A stretch of 36,335 bases of DNA from Azospirillum humicireducens (GCF_001639105.2 NZ_CP028903.1:977954-1014288), one strand, 5' to 3'. Positions 7,824-16,446 are shown, counted from the first letter of the stretch. Program-made: numbers and translations. The notes: generated by a model from the sequence alone, not told the origin.

Positions 7824-9323
7824 ATGGACATCCTGGCAAATCTCGCGCTCGGCTTCCAGACCGCGCTGGGCCTCTCCAACCTCGCCTACTGCCTGCTCGG
7901 CGTGTTCCTGGGCACCGCCATCGGCGTGCTGCCGGGGCTGGGGCCGGTCGCCACCATCGCCATGCTGCTGCCCGTCACCATCGGGCTGCCGCCGGAATCC
8001 GCCCTGATCATGCTGGCCGGCATCTACTACGGTGCGCAATATGGCGGCTCGACCACCGCCATCCTGGTCAATCTGCCGGGTGAGTCCTCCTCGGTGGTGA
8101 CGGCGCTCGACGGCTATCAGATGGCTCGCCAGGGCCGGGCGGGCACGGCGCTCGCCACCGCCGCCCTCGGCTCCTTCTTCGCCGGCACGGTGGCGACGGT
8201 CCTGCTGGCGCTGTTCGCGCCGCCGCTGGCCGATCTGGCGCTGAAGTTCGGTCCGGCCGAGTATTTCTCGCTGATGGTGCTGGGGCTGGTGGCGTCCATC
8301 GTGCTGGCGCAGGGTTCGCTGCTGCATGCGCTGGCGATGATCGTCATGGGCCTGCTGCTTGGCCTGATCGGCACCGACGTGAACTCCGGCACCGCGCGCT
8401 ACACCTTCGACCTGCCGCAACTGGCCGACGGCATCGGCTTCGTCATCGTCGCCATGGGCGTGTTCGGCATCGCCGAGATCGTCGCCAATCTGGAGAACGA
8501 GGCGACGCGGACCACCATGGTGAAGAGCGTCACCGGCCTGCTGCCCTCCAGAAGCGACCTGAAGCGCATCGTGGCGCCGGTTCTGCGCGGCACGGCACTG
8601 GGATCGCTGCTCGGCATCCTGCCGGGCGGCGGGGCGATGTTGGCCTCCTTCGCGGCCTACTCGATGGAAAAGAAGGTCTCCCGCCATCCGGAGGAGTTCG
8701 GCAAGGGCGCCATCGAGGGCGTCGCCGCACCGGAGGCCGCCAACAATGCCGGGGCGCAGACCTCCTTCATCCCGATGCTGACGCTGGGCATCCCGTCGAA
8801 CCCGGTGATGGCGCTGATGATCGGGGCGATGATCATCCAGGGCATCCAGCCCGGCCCGTCGGTGATGACCGAACAGCCGGCGCTGTTCTGGGGGATCATC
8901 GTCTCGATGTGGGTGGGCAACATGTTCCTGCTGGTGCTCAACCTGCCGCTGATCGGGCTGTGGGTTCGGATGATCGCGGTCCCCTACCACCTGCTCTATC
9001 CGGCGATCCTGGTGTTCTGCGCCATCGGCGTGTTCAGCCTGAACAACTCGGTCTTCGACATCTTCCTGATGGCCGGGTTCGGGGTGCTTGGCTACGTCTT
9101 CCGCAAGCTAGACTGCGAGCCGGCGCCGATGCTGCTGGGCTTCATCCTGGGACCGATGATGGAGGAGAATCTGCGGCGGGCGCTGCTGATCTCCAAGGGC
9201 GATCCGATGGTGTTCGCGACGCGCCCGATCAGCGCGGCCATGCTGGTGGTGGCGCTGGCGCTGCTGGTGACGGTCCTGGCGCCCGCTGTCCGGCGCAAGC
9301 GCGAGGAAGCCTTCCAGGAATGA
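7824..9323 (+). CDS. tctA: TTT large membrane subunit (TctA), second copy
   Basis: This is a 499-residue transporter subunit, the same length as the first TctA. It has the same hallmark blocks: GLGPVATIAMLLP, GIYYGAQYGGSTTAILVN, GILPGGGAMLASF, and AANNAGAQTSFIPMLTLGIP. ATG 7824 is preferred over the longer open frame that overlaps tctB, because it reproduces the family N-terminus and has GGGAGG at 7813-7818 as ribosome binding site. It is a close paralogue of TctA1, and the two tctBA pairs flanking an aldolase suggest an old tandem duplication. Confidence 0.94.
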   Translation: MDILANLALGFQTALGLSNLAYCLLGVFLGTAIGVLPGLGPVATIAMLLPVTIGLPPESALIMLAGIYYGAQYGGSTTAILVNLPGESSSVVTALDGYQMARQGRAGTALATAALGSFFAGTVATVLLALFAPPLADLALKFGPAEYFSLMVLGLVASIVLAQGSLLHALAMIVMGLLLGLIGTDVNSGTARYTFDLPQLADGIGFVIVAMGVFGIAEIVANLENEATRTTMVKSVTGLLPSRSDLKRIVAPVLRGTALGSLLGILPGGGAMLASFAAYSMEKKVSRHPEEFGKGAIEGVAAPEAANNAGAQTSFIPMLTLGIPSNPVMALMIGAMIIQGIQPGPSVMTEQPALFWGIIVSMWVGNMFLLVLNLPLIGLWVRMIAVPYHLLYPAILVFCAIGVFSLNNSVFDIFLMAGFGVLGYVFRKLDCEPAPMLLGFILGPMMEENLRRALLISKGDPMVFATRPISAAMLVVALALLVTVLAPAVRRKREEAFQE

Positions 9324-9348
9324 AGCCCGTTTCCAAGGAGTGACTGTC

Positions 9349-10320
9349 ATGTCGCTGAAGACCTTGTTGTCCCTGGCAATGCTCCTGGCGCTCTGCCTGC
9401 CCGTCCAGGCCGCGGAGCGGGCCGGGCCGCCCCTGACCATCGTCGTTCCCTTCGCGGCCGGCGGCCCCACCGATGCGCTCGGCCGCGCGCTGGCGGCGGC
9501 CATGGCCGACTCCCTGGACCGCAAGGTGGTCGTCCGCAATGTGGATGGAGCGGGAGGCACCGTGGGCGCCGAGCGGGTCGCGAAGGCCGGCCCCGATGGC
9601 AACACGCTGCTGCTGTCCAACATCGGGCATGCCACCAGCATGTGGCTCTACACGGCGTTGCGCTACCACCCGGTCGATGATTTCGCCCCCATCGGCATGG
9701 TGGCCGAGGTGCCGATGACGCTGGTCGCGAAGCCGGGCCTGAAGGCTGCCACGGTCGAGGAGTTCAAGGCCCTGGTCCGGACGGAGGGAAACCGGCTGTC
9801 CATCGCCAACGCCGGCGTCGGCTCGGCCTCCTATCTGTGCGGGCTGCTGCTGATGGACATGCTGAGGACCGAACTGACCAGCGTCCCCTATCGCGGAACA
9901 AAGCCGGCGGTGATGGACGTGATGAACGGACATGTCGATCTGCTCTGCGACCAGACCACCCACACCTTGCCGCTGATCAGGTCTGCCCGCCTGAAGGTAC
10001 TGGGGGTCAGCGCCAAGGCCCGGACAGCGGAGCTGCCGCAGGTGCCGACCCTCGACGAGGCGGGGCTGGCCGGATTCGACCTGACGGTCTGGCATGGCCT
10101 CTACGCACCGAAGGGCACACCGCCGGAAACGGTCGCCGCGCTCGTGGCGGGACTGCGGGAAGCGTTGGCGAGCCCCAGCCTGACGGCCGCCTTCGCCAGC
10201 CGCGGCGCCCGCCCGGCCTCACCCGGCGACGCGCAGCCCGACGCCCTGCAGGCCCAGCTTGCCAGCGAGGTGCAGCGCTGGGGGGAGATCCTCCGCAAGG
10301 CGGCGATCTACGTGGAATGA
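9349..10320 (+). CDS. tctC: TTT solute-binding protein (TctC), third copy without its own TctAB
   Basis: This 323-residue binding protein has a signal peptide (cleavage near LPVQAAE, residue about 22) and TctC motifs VPFAAGGPTDA, GAGGTVGAERVAKAGPDG and VPYRGTKPAVMDVMNG. ATG 9349 is favoured over GTG 9340, because the AAGGAG site (9335-9340) would overlap the GTG but lies 8 bases from the ATG. No tctB or tctA follows, so this third receptor presumably feeds one of the two upstream TctAB pairs. Orphan binding proteins are common in the family and broaden substrate range. Confidence 0.9.
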   Translation: MSLKTLLSLAMLLALCLPVQAAERAGPPLTIVVPFAAGGPTDALGRALAAAMADSLDRKVVVRNVDGAGGTVGAERVAKAGPDGNTLLLSNIGHATSMWLYTALRYHPVDDFAPIGMVAEVPMTLVAKPGLKAATVEEFKALVRTEGNRLSIANAGVGSASYLCGLLLMDMLRTELTSVPYRGTKPAVMDVMNGHVDLLCDQTTHTLPLIRSARLKVLGVSAKARTAELPQVPTLDEAGLAGFDLTVWHGLYAPKGTPPETVAALVAGLREALASPSLTAAFASRGARPASPGDAQPDALQAQLASEVQRWGEILRKAAIYVE

Positions 10321-10334
10321 CTTGTCCCGCATGA

Positions 10335-10365
10335 CCCTTCCGCTGCCGGCCGGCGCGCGGAAGGG
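10335..10365 (+). terminator. inverted repeat between tctC3 and lactonase
   Basis: CCCTTCCGC (10335-10343) pairs perfectly with GCGGAAGGG (10357-10365), and the 13-base loop can itself fold. No run of T follows, so it is not a classic intrinsic terminator. It may be a partial terminator or an mRNA-stabilising hairpin that lowers expression of the lactonase gene downstream. Confidence 0.35.
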
Positions 10366-10446
10366 AAACGACACGGAAGGCGACCGCCTCCCGTGAGCCG
10401 GCGATCCATGTCCAAAAATCCAAAACTGAAACTCCGAGGAGACATT

Positions 10447-11559
10447 ATGACCACACTCCCCAACCTCGGTCGGCCCGCCCTCGGCCGGCGCCGCTTCCTG
10501 CAGGTCGCCGGCGCCGGTGCGGCGATGGCCGCCGGCAACGCCTTCGCTCAGGCGATCCCGTTCACGCCCAACGCCCGCTATCCCGACCCGGCCGTCCAGA
10601 TCCTGGATCCGAGCTTCGCCAAGTACCGTATCTACAGCAGCTCGGTGGAGCAGGTCGCCACCGGCTTCCGCTGGGCCGAGGGCCCGGCCTATTTCCCGGA
10701 GACGGGCACGCTCCTGTTCAGCGACATTCCCAACAACCGCATCATGAGTTTCGACGAGAAGACCGGGAAGACCACGGTGTTCCGCGAAAACGCCAATTAC
10801 GCCAACGGCAACGCTTGCGACCGGCAGGGGCGGCTGGTCACCTGCGAGCATTCGGTAACCCGGCGGGTGGTCCGCACCGAGAAGAGCGGCGAGATCACCG
10901 TGCTTGCCGAGTCCTATCAGGGCAAGCGCCTGAACGCGCCCAACGACGTGGTGGTCAAGTCGGACGACAGCGTCTGGTTCACCGATCCCCTGTTCGGCAT
11001 CAACGGCGAATGGGAGGGGTTCAGGGCCAAGCCGGAGCAGGAAACCACCAACGTCTACCGCATCGCCCCGGACGGCCGCATCGCGGCGGTGGTCACGGAT
11101 CTCGTGAATCCCAACGGTCTGGCCTTCTCGCCGGACGAGAGCAAGCTCTATGTGGTGGAATGGAAGGGCACGCCAAACCGCAGCGTCTGGAGCTTCGACG
11201 TCGGCAAGGACAACACCCTGTCCAACAAGACCAAGCTGATCGACGCGGCCGATTTCGGGGCGCTGGACGGCTTCAAGGTCGACCGTGACGGGAATCTGTG
11301 GTGCGGCTGGGGAAGCAACGGCGCCCTGCAGGGCGAACCCACCCAGGTCGGCGGCCACATGGTCTATCCGTTGAAGGGCAAATCCGAAGACCTCGACGGC
11401 GTGATGGTGTTCAACCCCCAGGGAAAACCCATGGCCTTCATCAGGCTGCCCGAGCGCTGCGCCAACCTGACCTTCGGCGGGCCGAAGAACAACCGGCTCT
11501 ACATGGCGAGCTGCCACTCCGTCTACGCCCTGTATGTGGAGGCGCACGGGGCCGTCTGA
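10447..11559 (+). CDS. SMP-30/gluconolactonase-family lactonase, Tat-exported
   Basis: This 370-residue six-bladed beta-propeller of the SMP-30/gluconolactonase/LRE family hydrolyses sugar-acid lactones using one divalent metal. The N-terminus has a twin-arginine signal (GRRRFLQVAG at residues 13-22, then an Ala-rich stretch to about residue 35), so it is likely exported folded to the periplasm. Metal-site residues are visible: E78 (WAEGP), N166 (NAPND) and the NGLAFSPDESKLY block. ATG 10447 is chosen because GAGGAG lies just upstream and it places the Tat motif correctly. As last gene of the TTT operon, it may open aldono- or aldarolactones outside the membrane so that the transporters can take up the free acids. 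That role is inferred. Confidence 0.87.
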   Translation: MTTLPNLGRPALGRRRFLQVAGAGAAMAAGNAFAQAIPFTPNARYPDPAVQILDPSFAKYRIYSSSVEQVATGFRWAEGPAYFPETGTLLFSDIPNNRIMSFDEKTGKTTVFRENANYANGNACDRQGRLVTCEHSVTRRVVRTEKSGEITVLAESYQGKRLNAPNDVVVKSDDSVWFTDPLFGINGEWEGFRAKPEQETTNVYRIAPDGRIAAVVTDLVNPNGLAFSPDESKLYVVEWKGTPNRSVWSFDVGKDNTLSNKTKLIDAADFGALDGFKVDRDGNLWCGWGSNGALQGEPTQVGGHMVYPLKGKSEDLDGVMVFNPQGKPMAFIRLPERCANLTFGGPKNNRLYMASCHSVYALYVEAHGAV

Positions 11560-11578
11560 CCCGGCTCTCGATCGTCGG

Positions 11579-12664
11579 TCAGGCGGTGGCCCGTTCCACG
11601 ATCTCGAATCCGACGTCGACGACCTTCCTGGTCACCCGGTTGCCTGCCAGACGGGTCAGCAGGGCTTCGGCGGCCAAACGGCCGATTGCCGACCGATCGA
11701 TGCGCACCGTGCTCAACGGCGGCGACATGTAGGCGGCGAAATCCAGGTCGCCGAAACCGATGACGGCGATGTCCCCCGGGACCGACAGGCCGCGGGCCTG
11801 CGCCTCCAGCACCACGCCATGAGCCATGGCGTCGGAACTGCACTGGATGGCGCCCTGGCGGAAGCCGCGGGCCAGCAGCTCACCCAGGGCCTGCCGCCCC
11901 ATGGCCATGGAACTTGGGGCCTCGGTCGAAAGGCAGGTGACCTCCTGGATGCCATGCCGGGCCAGGGTTGCAACGAATTCGCGGGTGCGCAGCATGGCGC
12001 GCTCGTCCTCGGCACTGATCGCCGCGAACTGACGGTAGCCCTTGTGATGGAGATACTCGGCGACACCCCTGCCAACCGCCTGATGGGAGAAGCCCACGGC
12101 CATGTCCACGGCCTTGTGCGACAGGTCCCAGGTTTCGACGATCGGGATGTTGGCCGCGCGCAGTTGCCGGCGCGTCTGCGCCAGATGGCTGGTGCCGGTG
12201 AGATACAGGGCGTCCGGACGGCGGCTGAGGATGGCCTGCAGCAGTTCGCCCTCCCGCTCGGTCGGATAGCCGGACAGCCCCAGCAGCATCTGATAGCCGT
12301 CCAACGCCAGCCGGTCGGTGAAGGCCTGGATCGCTCCGGAGAACAGCACATGCGTCAGCGTCGGCACGACCGCGGCGACCAGCTTGGTCCGGCTCGATGC
12401 CAGCCCGCCGGCCAGCAGGTTGGGCACATAGCCGGTTTCGGAGATGGCCTTGAGAACGATTTCCCGCAGTTCCGGCGTCACCGATTCCGGGCGGTTGATC
12501 ACGCGGGAGACCGTCATCCTGGAAACGCCGGCCAGCATCGCCACGGTTTCCAGGGTCGCCTTGCCGCTGGTCGGACGCGTGGCACGGCTTCCGGCGGCCT
12601 TTGCCGACAGGGCGTCTTTCTTGGCTGCACCCTGACGCGGGCGGATAGCTGGTGTGTCGGACAC
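11579..12664 (-). CDS. LacI/GntR-type repressor, module 1
   Basis: This is a 361-residue LacI-family regulator. The N-terminal helix-turn-helix lies at residues about 36-57 (ATLETVAMLAGVSRMTVSRVIN), the hinge at about 78-90 (YVPNLLAGGLAS), then a periplasmic-binding-type sugar-acid sensor domain. It starts with GTG 12664; the second LacI protein of the window also starts with GTG, has the same length and begins V/M-S-D. The recognition-helix residues after Ser (R-M) resemble those of E. coli GntR (K-M). It is divergent from the gudP1 operon across 334 bp and convergent with the lactonase (19-bp gap). It most likely represses the galactarate-side operon, with an aldarate or a pathway intermediate as inducer. 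Confidence 0.9.
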   Translation of the reverse strand: MSDTPAIRPRQGAAKKDALSAKAAGSRATRPTSGKATLETVAMLAGVSRMTVSRVINRPESVTPELREIVLKAISETGYVPNLLAGGLASSRTKLVAAVVPTLTHVLFSGAIQAFTDRLALDGYQMLLGLSGYPTEREGELLQAILSRRPDALYLTGTSHLAQTRRQLRAANIPIVETWDLSHKAVDMAVGFSHQAVGRGVAEYLHHKGYRQFAAISAEDERAMLRTREFVATLARHGIQEVTCLSTEAPSSMAMGRQALGELLARGFRQGAIQCSSDAMAHGVVLEAQARGLSVPGDIAVIGFGDLDFAAYMSPPLSTVRIDRSAIGRLAAEALLTRLAGNRVTRKVVDVGFEIVERATA

Positions 12665-12842
12665 GGTGTAAACCCCAGGATGTAGAGTTTAGATACGGCT
12701 TGCGACGGTTCGACGCAAGGATGTCCGGCGGACGGGCAGCGGACGAATGGCGCCTGCCCGTACCCGCGGCACCTACCTCGATCGTTGGGCCAACGGAAAA
12801 AAATCGTGGCAAAGCGCCGCAGGCCCTTGCGCCGTCCCGATG

Positions 12843-12870
12843 TTGAGTTTAGGAATCACAGCGCTATTGT
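12843..12870 (+). promoter_or_regulatory. candidate sigma-70 promoter for gudP1 operon
   Basis: TTGAGT (12843-12848) and TATTGT (12865-12870) are separated by 16 bp. The -10 element lies inside the CAGCGCTATTGT stretch, the same placement seen at the gudP2 and pta promoters, where a -10 is embedded in the operator's right half. The assignment is by eye only. Confidence 0.4.
12856..12869. promoter_or_regulatory. degenerate TGACAGCGCTGTCA-type operator at gudP1
   Basis: TCACAGCGCTATTG matches the palindrome TGACAGCGCTGTCA at 10 of 14 positions and keeps the central CAGCGCT. It overlaps the putative -10. It may allow the module 2 LacI protein to act on module 1, or it may be a site of LacI1. 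Confidence 0.4.
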
Positions 12871-12881
12871 GAGCGGTAACA
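12868..12881. promoter_or_regulatory. GntR-like operator at gudP1
   Basis: TGTGAGCGGTAACA differs at only two positions from the known E. coli GntR consensus TGTTACCGGTAACA. It falls at the predicted transcription start of the gudP1 operon. LacI1 has a GntR-like recognition helix, so this is the best candidate operator for LacI1. The half-site TGTGAGCG recurs in reverse at 12916-12923. Confidence 0.45.
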
Positions 12882-12909
12882 AGAGACATCAAGAACTCTT
12901 CCGGCCATA

Positions 12910-12923
12910 AGAGAGCGCTCACA
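12910..12923. promoter_or_regulatory. possible second LacI1 operator
   Basis: AGAGAGCGCTCACA contains the perfect 8-bp palindrome GAGCGCTC and, read in reverse, the same TGTGAGCG half-site found at 12868-12875. It lies about 42 bp downstream of the first site (four helical turns), a spacing compatible with cooperative binding on one face of the helix. Confidence 0.35.
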
Positions 12924-12998
12924 TCAGAATTTTTCTCCCGATCGGCGCGCCTCAGAAAATAACAAACGGCAGCGCAGCATCGAGAATGGAGGCGCCAC

Positions 12999-14360
12999 AT
13001 GAGTGTCAACACAGTGATGGATCACAGCTCTGTCGCAGGCGCGGCAGCGGCAACAAAAACACGCATCCGCTGGACGATCGTTGTTATGCTGTTCGTTGTG
13101 ACAGCGATCAACTACGCCGACCGCGCCGTCCTGGCCATCGCCGGCCCGGTGCTGTCCAAGGACCTCGGCATCAATGCCGCGCAGATGGGCTTCATCTTTT
13201 CCGCCTTCGGCTGGTCCTACGTCATCGGCCAGTTGCCGGGCGGCTGGCTGCTCGACCGCTTCGGCTCGAAGTGGGTGTATGCGGCGAGCATCTTCACATG
13301 GTCGGTGTTCACCCTGTTCCAGGGCTTCGTCGGCTTCCTGACCGGCGCCGTGGCGGTGACGGCCCTGTTCGCGCTGCGCTTCGCCGTCGGCCTTGCGGAA
13401 GCCCCGTCCTTCCCCGGCAACAGCCGCGTGGTCGCCGCCTGGTTCCCCGGCCATGAGCGCGCAACGGCCTCTGCTATCTTCAACTCGGCGCAGTATTTCG
13501 CCACGGTGATCTTCGCCCCGCTGATGGGCTGGCTCACCCACTCCTTCGGCTGGCCTTGGGCCTTCGGCTTCATGGGCGCCCTGGGTCTGGTCGTTTCCGG
13601 CATCTGGCTGAAGACCGTCTACAGCCCGGTCGAGCACCCGAAGATCAATCAGGCGGAGATCGACTACATCGCCGCGGGCGGCGGTCTGGTCAACATGGAC
13701 GACGCTGCCAAGAAGAAGACCGATGCGGCAGGCGGCGCCAAGTGGGATTACATCCGCCAGCTGTTCGCCAGCCGGATGATGGTCGGCATCTTCCTGGGCC
13801 AGTTCTGCATCAACGCGATCACCTATTTCTTCATCACCTGGTTCCCGGTCTATCTGGTTCAGGCCCGCGGCATGTCGGTGCTCAGCGCCGGTTTCATCGC
13901 CTCGATCCCCGCCATCTGCGGCTTTGCCGGCGGCATCCTGGGCGGCGTGCTGTCTGACACGATGCTGCGCAAGGGCTTCTCGCTGACCGCGGCGCGCAAG
14001 ACGCCGATCGTTCTCGGCATGCTGCTGTCGATGAGCATGATCGCCTGCAACTACACCGACGTGCAGTGGGTGGTGGTCGGCTTCATGGCGCTGGCCTTCT
14101 TCGGCAAGGGCATCGGCGCGCTGGGCTGGGCCGTCATGTCGGACTGCGCGCCCAAGGAAATCACGGGCCTGTCGGGCGGCGTCTTCAACATGTGCGGCAA
14201 CATCTCCTCGATCAGCACGCCGATCATCATCGGCTACATCATCCAGACGTCGGGTTCGTTCAACGGCGCCCTGCTGTTCGTCGGCGCCAACGCCCTGATC
14301 GCCGCGGTCAGCTATCTGGTCGTCGTCGGCGAGATCAAGCGCATGGAACTCAGGAAGTGA
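12999..14360 (+). CDS. gudP: MFS aldarate permease (GudP-like), module 1
   Basis: This 453-residue major facilitator has about 12 membrane segments and belongs to the anion:cation symporter group that includes E. coli GudP (glucarate) and GarP (galactarate). Seen: the first-helix signature NYADRAVLAIAGP at residues about 34-46, [13 protein letters not shown] as the MFS loop 2-3 motif, and RFAVGLAEAPSFPGNSR, typical of this subfamily. ATG 12999 follows TGGAGG (12987-12992) at good spacing. It heads the operon of UxuA-like, garR, gckA, garL and garD, so galactarate or a related aldarate/uronate is the probable substrate. The module 2 permease at 24454 is a clear paralogue. Confidence 0.9.
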   Translation: MSVNTVMDHSSVAGAAAATKTRIRWTIVVMLFVVTAINYADRAVLAIAGPVLSKDLGINAAQMGFIFSAFGWSYVIGQLPGGWLLDRFGSKWVYAASIFTWSVFTLFQGFVGFLTGAVAVTALFALRFAVGLAEAPSFPGNSRVVAAWFPGHERATASAIFNSAQYFATVIFAPLMGWLTHSFGWPWAFGFMGALGLVVSGIWLKTVYSPVEHPKINQAEIDYIAAGGGLVNMDDAAKKKTDAAGGAKWDYIRQLFASRMMVGIFLGQFCINAITYFFITWFPVYLVQARGMSVLSAGFIASIPAICGFAGGILGGVLSDTMLRKGFSLTAARKTPIVLGMLLSMSMIACNYTDVQWVVVGFMALAFFGKGIGALGWAVMSDCAPKEITGLSGGVFNMCGNISSISTPIIIGYIIQTSGSFNGALLFVGANALIAAVSYLVVVGEIKRMELRK

Positions 14361-14407
14361 ACGCCTCCGTCATCCCCCGCTGAAGACGCATTCGAGAGGA
14401 TTTCCCG

Positions 14408-15466
14408 ATGTATATCGGCGAACAGCTGATCAACCCGACCGACAGCCGCCTGCGCCTGTCCGCCCAGCTCGGCTGCAAGGGCATCGTCATCGACACCCGC
14501 CCCAACACCGCGGTGATCGGCGAGGACGGGCTGTGGGATGCCGGCAAGGTCGCGGCGCAGCGCCGGTGGATCGAAAGCCACGGCATGCGCCTGGAAGGCA
14601 TGGCCCTGGATGTCGGCTCCATCCTGCTCGACAGCCTGCGCGCGCCCGAAAAGGCGGCGGCCAAGGCGAAGGAGCTTCGCCGCAACATCCAGGCCGCCGC
14701 GGACGGCGGCGTGGACATGGTGAAATACACGGTCGCCATGGTCGGCATCACCCGCACCGGCGAGGTGGAGGGGCGCGGCGGCATGCGCTGCTCCACCTTC
14801 AAGGCCGAGGAGTACAGGGCGGAGAACGACGCCCGCTTCTCCTATTGGGGCACCGTCCTGCCGGACGACGAGGATGCGCGCGCCGGCGGCGCTGCCGAAA
14901 CTTGCGGCCAGGTGATGGCATCGCAAGCCGGCGGCGTCTCCGAAGCGGACGGCTGGCGGGCCATCGAGTATCTGGTCGAAGCGCTGCTTCCCACCGCCGA
15001 AAAGGCGGGCGTGAAGCTCGCCTGTCATCCGCACGACCCGGCCTATCCGCCGGGCGGCCTGAACGGCGTGCACCATGTGCTGGGCTCGCTGGACGGCCTC
15101 AAGCGCTTCGTCGCCCTTGCGCCTGAAAGCAAGTCGCTCGGCTTCAACTTCTGCCAGGGCACCATCGCCGAGATGTCGCGGAACCCGACCGAGACGGTGC
15201 TGGAAGCGATCAGAACCTTCGGCCCGCAGAACCGCATCTTCATGGTCCATTTCCGCAACATCAGGGGCGGCTACCTCGACTTCCGCGAGGCGATGCCGGA
15301 CGAAGGGTCGGTGGACATGGCGGCCTGCATCCGCGCCTACCGCGAAGTCGGGTACAAGGGCGTCCTCTGCCCGGACCATGTCCCCTTCTCCGACGTGGAT
15401 CCGGACCGCGAGCGCTTCTTCTCCTTCTGCCTGGGCTACACGCAGGCCCTGCTCCAGGCAGCCTGA
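14408..15466 (+). CDS. mannonate dehydratase-family (UxuA-like) protein
   Basis: This is a 352-residue TIM-barrel protein of the UxuA family, which dehydrates mannonate to 2-keto-3-deoxygluconate with a bound divalent metal. The metal-binding and catalytic positions of UxuA can be aligned: H207 in CHPHDP, C249 in FNFCQG, H281 in MVHFRNIRGG, and D323 in CPDHVP; the E-A/GSVDM segment is also present. The length fits the short members of the family (E. coli UxuA is 394 residues). GAGAGGA sits 8 bases before the ATG. It lies between the permease and garR in an operon otherwise devoted to aldarates, so its true substrate may be an aldarate or its epimer instead of mannonate. A sugar-acid isomerase role is an alternative. 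Confidence 0.8.
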   Translation: MYIGEQLINPTDSRLRLSAQLGCKGIVIDTRPNTAVIGEDGLWDAGKVAAQRRWIESHGMRLEGMALDVGSILLDSLRAPEKAAAKAKELRRNIQAAADGGVDMVKYTVAMVGITRTGEVEGRGGMRCSTFKAEEYRAENDARFSYWGTVLPDDEDARAGGAAETCGQVMASQAGGVSEADGWRAIEYLVEALLPTAEKAGVKLACHPHDPAYPPGGLNGVHHVLGSLDGLKRFVALAPESKSLGFNFCQGTIAEMSRNPTETVLEAIRTFGPQNRIFMVHFRNIRGGYLDFREAMPDEGSVDMAACIRAYREVGYKGVLCPDHVPFSDVDPDRERFFSFCLGYTQALLQAA

Positions 15467-15525
15467 TCCCGGCGCCGCCAGCTGAAAAACATGGTCATTC
15501 GCAAATAAACAGGATTGGAGACATC

Positions 15526-16416
15526 ATGAGCAAGATCGGCTTTATCGGATTGGGTATCATGGGCGCGCCGATGGCGGGCCACTTGCAGGCGGCGGGCCAC
15601 GCGCTGTTCGTCCACACTGTCGGCCCGGTGCCCAACGCCCTGACCGCCGGCGGTGCCGTGACCTGCGGCTCCGGCAAGGAAGTGGCGGAACAGGCCGAGA
15701 TCGTCTTCATCATGGTCCCCGACACCCCGGACGTCGAAAAGGTCCTGTTCAGCGCCGGCGGCGTCGCCGAGGGCCTCAGCGCCGGCAAGATCGTGGTGGA
15801 CATGTCCTCCATCTCCCCGGTCGCCACCAAGGACTTCGCCCGCCGCGTCAACGAGTTGGGCTGCGACTATCTCGACGCACCGGTGTCGGGCGGCGAGGTC
15901 GGCGCCAAGGCCGCTTCCCTCACCATCATGGTCGGCGGGCCGGAGAAAGCCTTCGCCACCGTCAAGCCGCTGTTCGAGCTGATGGGCAAGAACATCACCC
16001 TGGTCGGCGGCAACGGCGACGGCCAGACCACCAAGGTCGCCAACCAGATCATCGTCGCGCTGACCATCGAGGCGGTCGGCGAGGCCCTGCTGCTCGCCGC
16101 CAAGGCCGGCGCCGATCCCGCCAAGGTCCGTCAGGCCCTGATGGGCGGCTTCGCCAACTCCCGCATCCTCGAGGTCCATGGCGACCGCATGGTCAAGCGC
16201 ACCTTCGATCCCGGCTTCCGCATCGAGCTGCACCAGAAGGACCTCAACCTCGCGCTCGCCACCGCCCGCTCGCTCGGCGTCAGCCTGCCCAACACCGCAA
16301 CCGCCCAGGAGCTGTTCAACGCCTGCGCCGCCAACGGCGGCAAGGCCTGGGACCATTCCGGCATGGTCCGCGCCCTGGAAATGCTCGCCAACTTCGAGAT
16401 CGGCCAGAAGGTCTGA
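15526..16416 (+). CDS. garR: tartronate semialdehyde reductase (GarR), copy A
   Basis: This 296-residue beta-hydroxyacid dehydrogenase reduces tartronate semialdehyde (2-hydroxy-3-oxopropionate) to D-glycerate with NAD(P)H. The Rossmann motif GFIGLGIMGAPMAGHL is at residues 5-20, the substrate-binding DAPVSGG at 117-123, and the catalytic lysine is K170, followed by N173 and Q174. GGAG (15517-15520) precedes the ATG. The protein sequence is identical to copy B at 27347; I count only seven silent base differences across the gene. It follows the UxuA-like gene by 59 bases and precedes gckA by 30. Confidence 0.94.
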   Translation: MSKIGFIGLGIMGAPMAGHLQAAGHALFVHTVGPVPNALTAGGAVTCGSGKEVAEQAEIVFIMVPDTPDVEKVLFSAGGVAEGLSAGKIVVDMSSISPVATKDFARRVNELGCDYLDAPVSGGEVGAKAASLTIMVGGPEKAFATVKPLFELMGKNITLVGGNGDGQTTKVANQIIVALTIEAVGEALLLAAKAGADPAKVRQALMGGFANSRILEVHGDRMVKRTFDPGFRIELHQKDLNLALATARSLGVSLPNTATAQELFNACAANGGKAWDHSGMVRALEMLANFEIGQKV

Positions 16417-16446
16417 ACTGAAGGCCTGAGAAGGGAGGCTCGTTCC

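Larger units (their letters stand above)
12665..12998. promoter_or_regulatory. divergent control region lacI1 / gudP1
   Basis: This 334-bp gap holds no gene. The part next to gudP1 (12843-12923) contains a promoter-like pair and three operator-like sites, described separately. The part nearer lacI1 contains two short inverted repeats but no motif I recognise. It is the expected site for autoregulation of lacI1 and control of the gudP1-garD operon. Confidence 0.6.
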
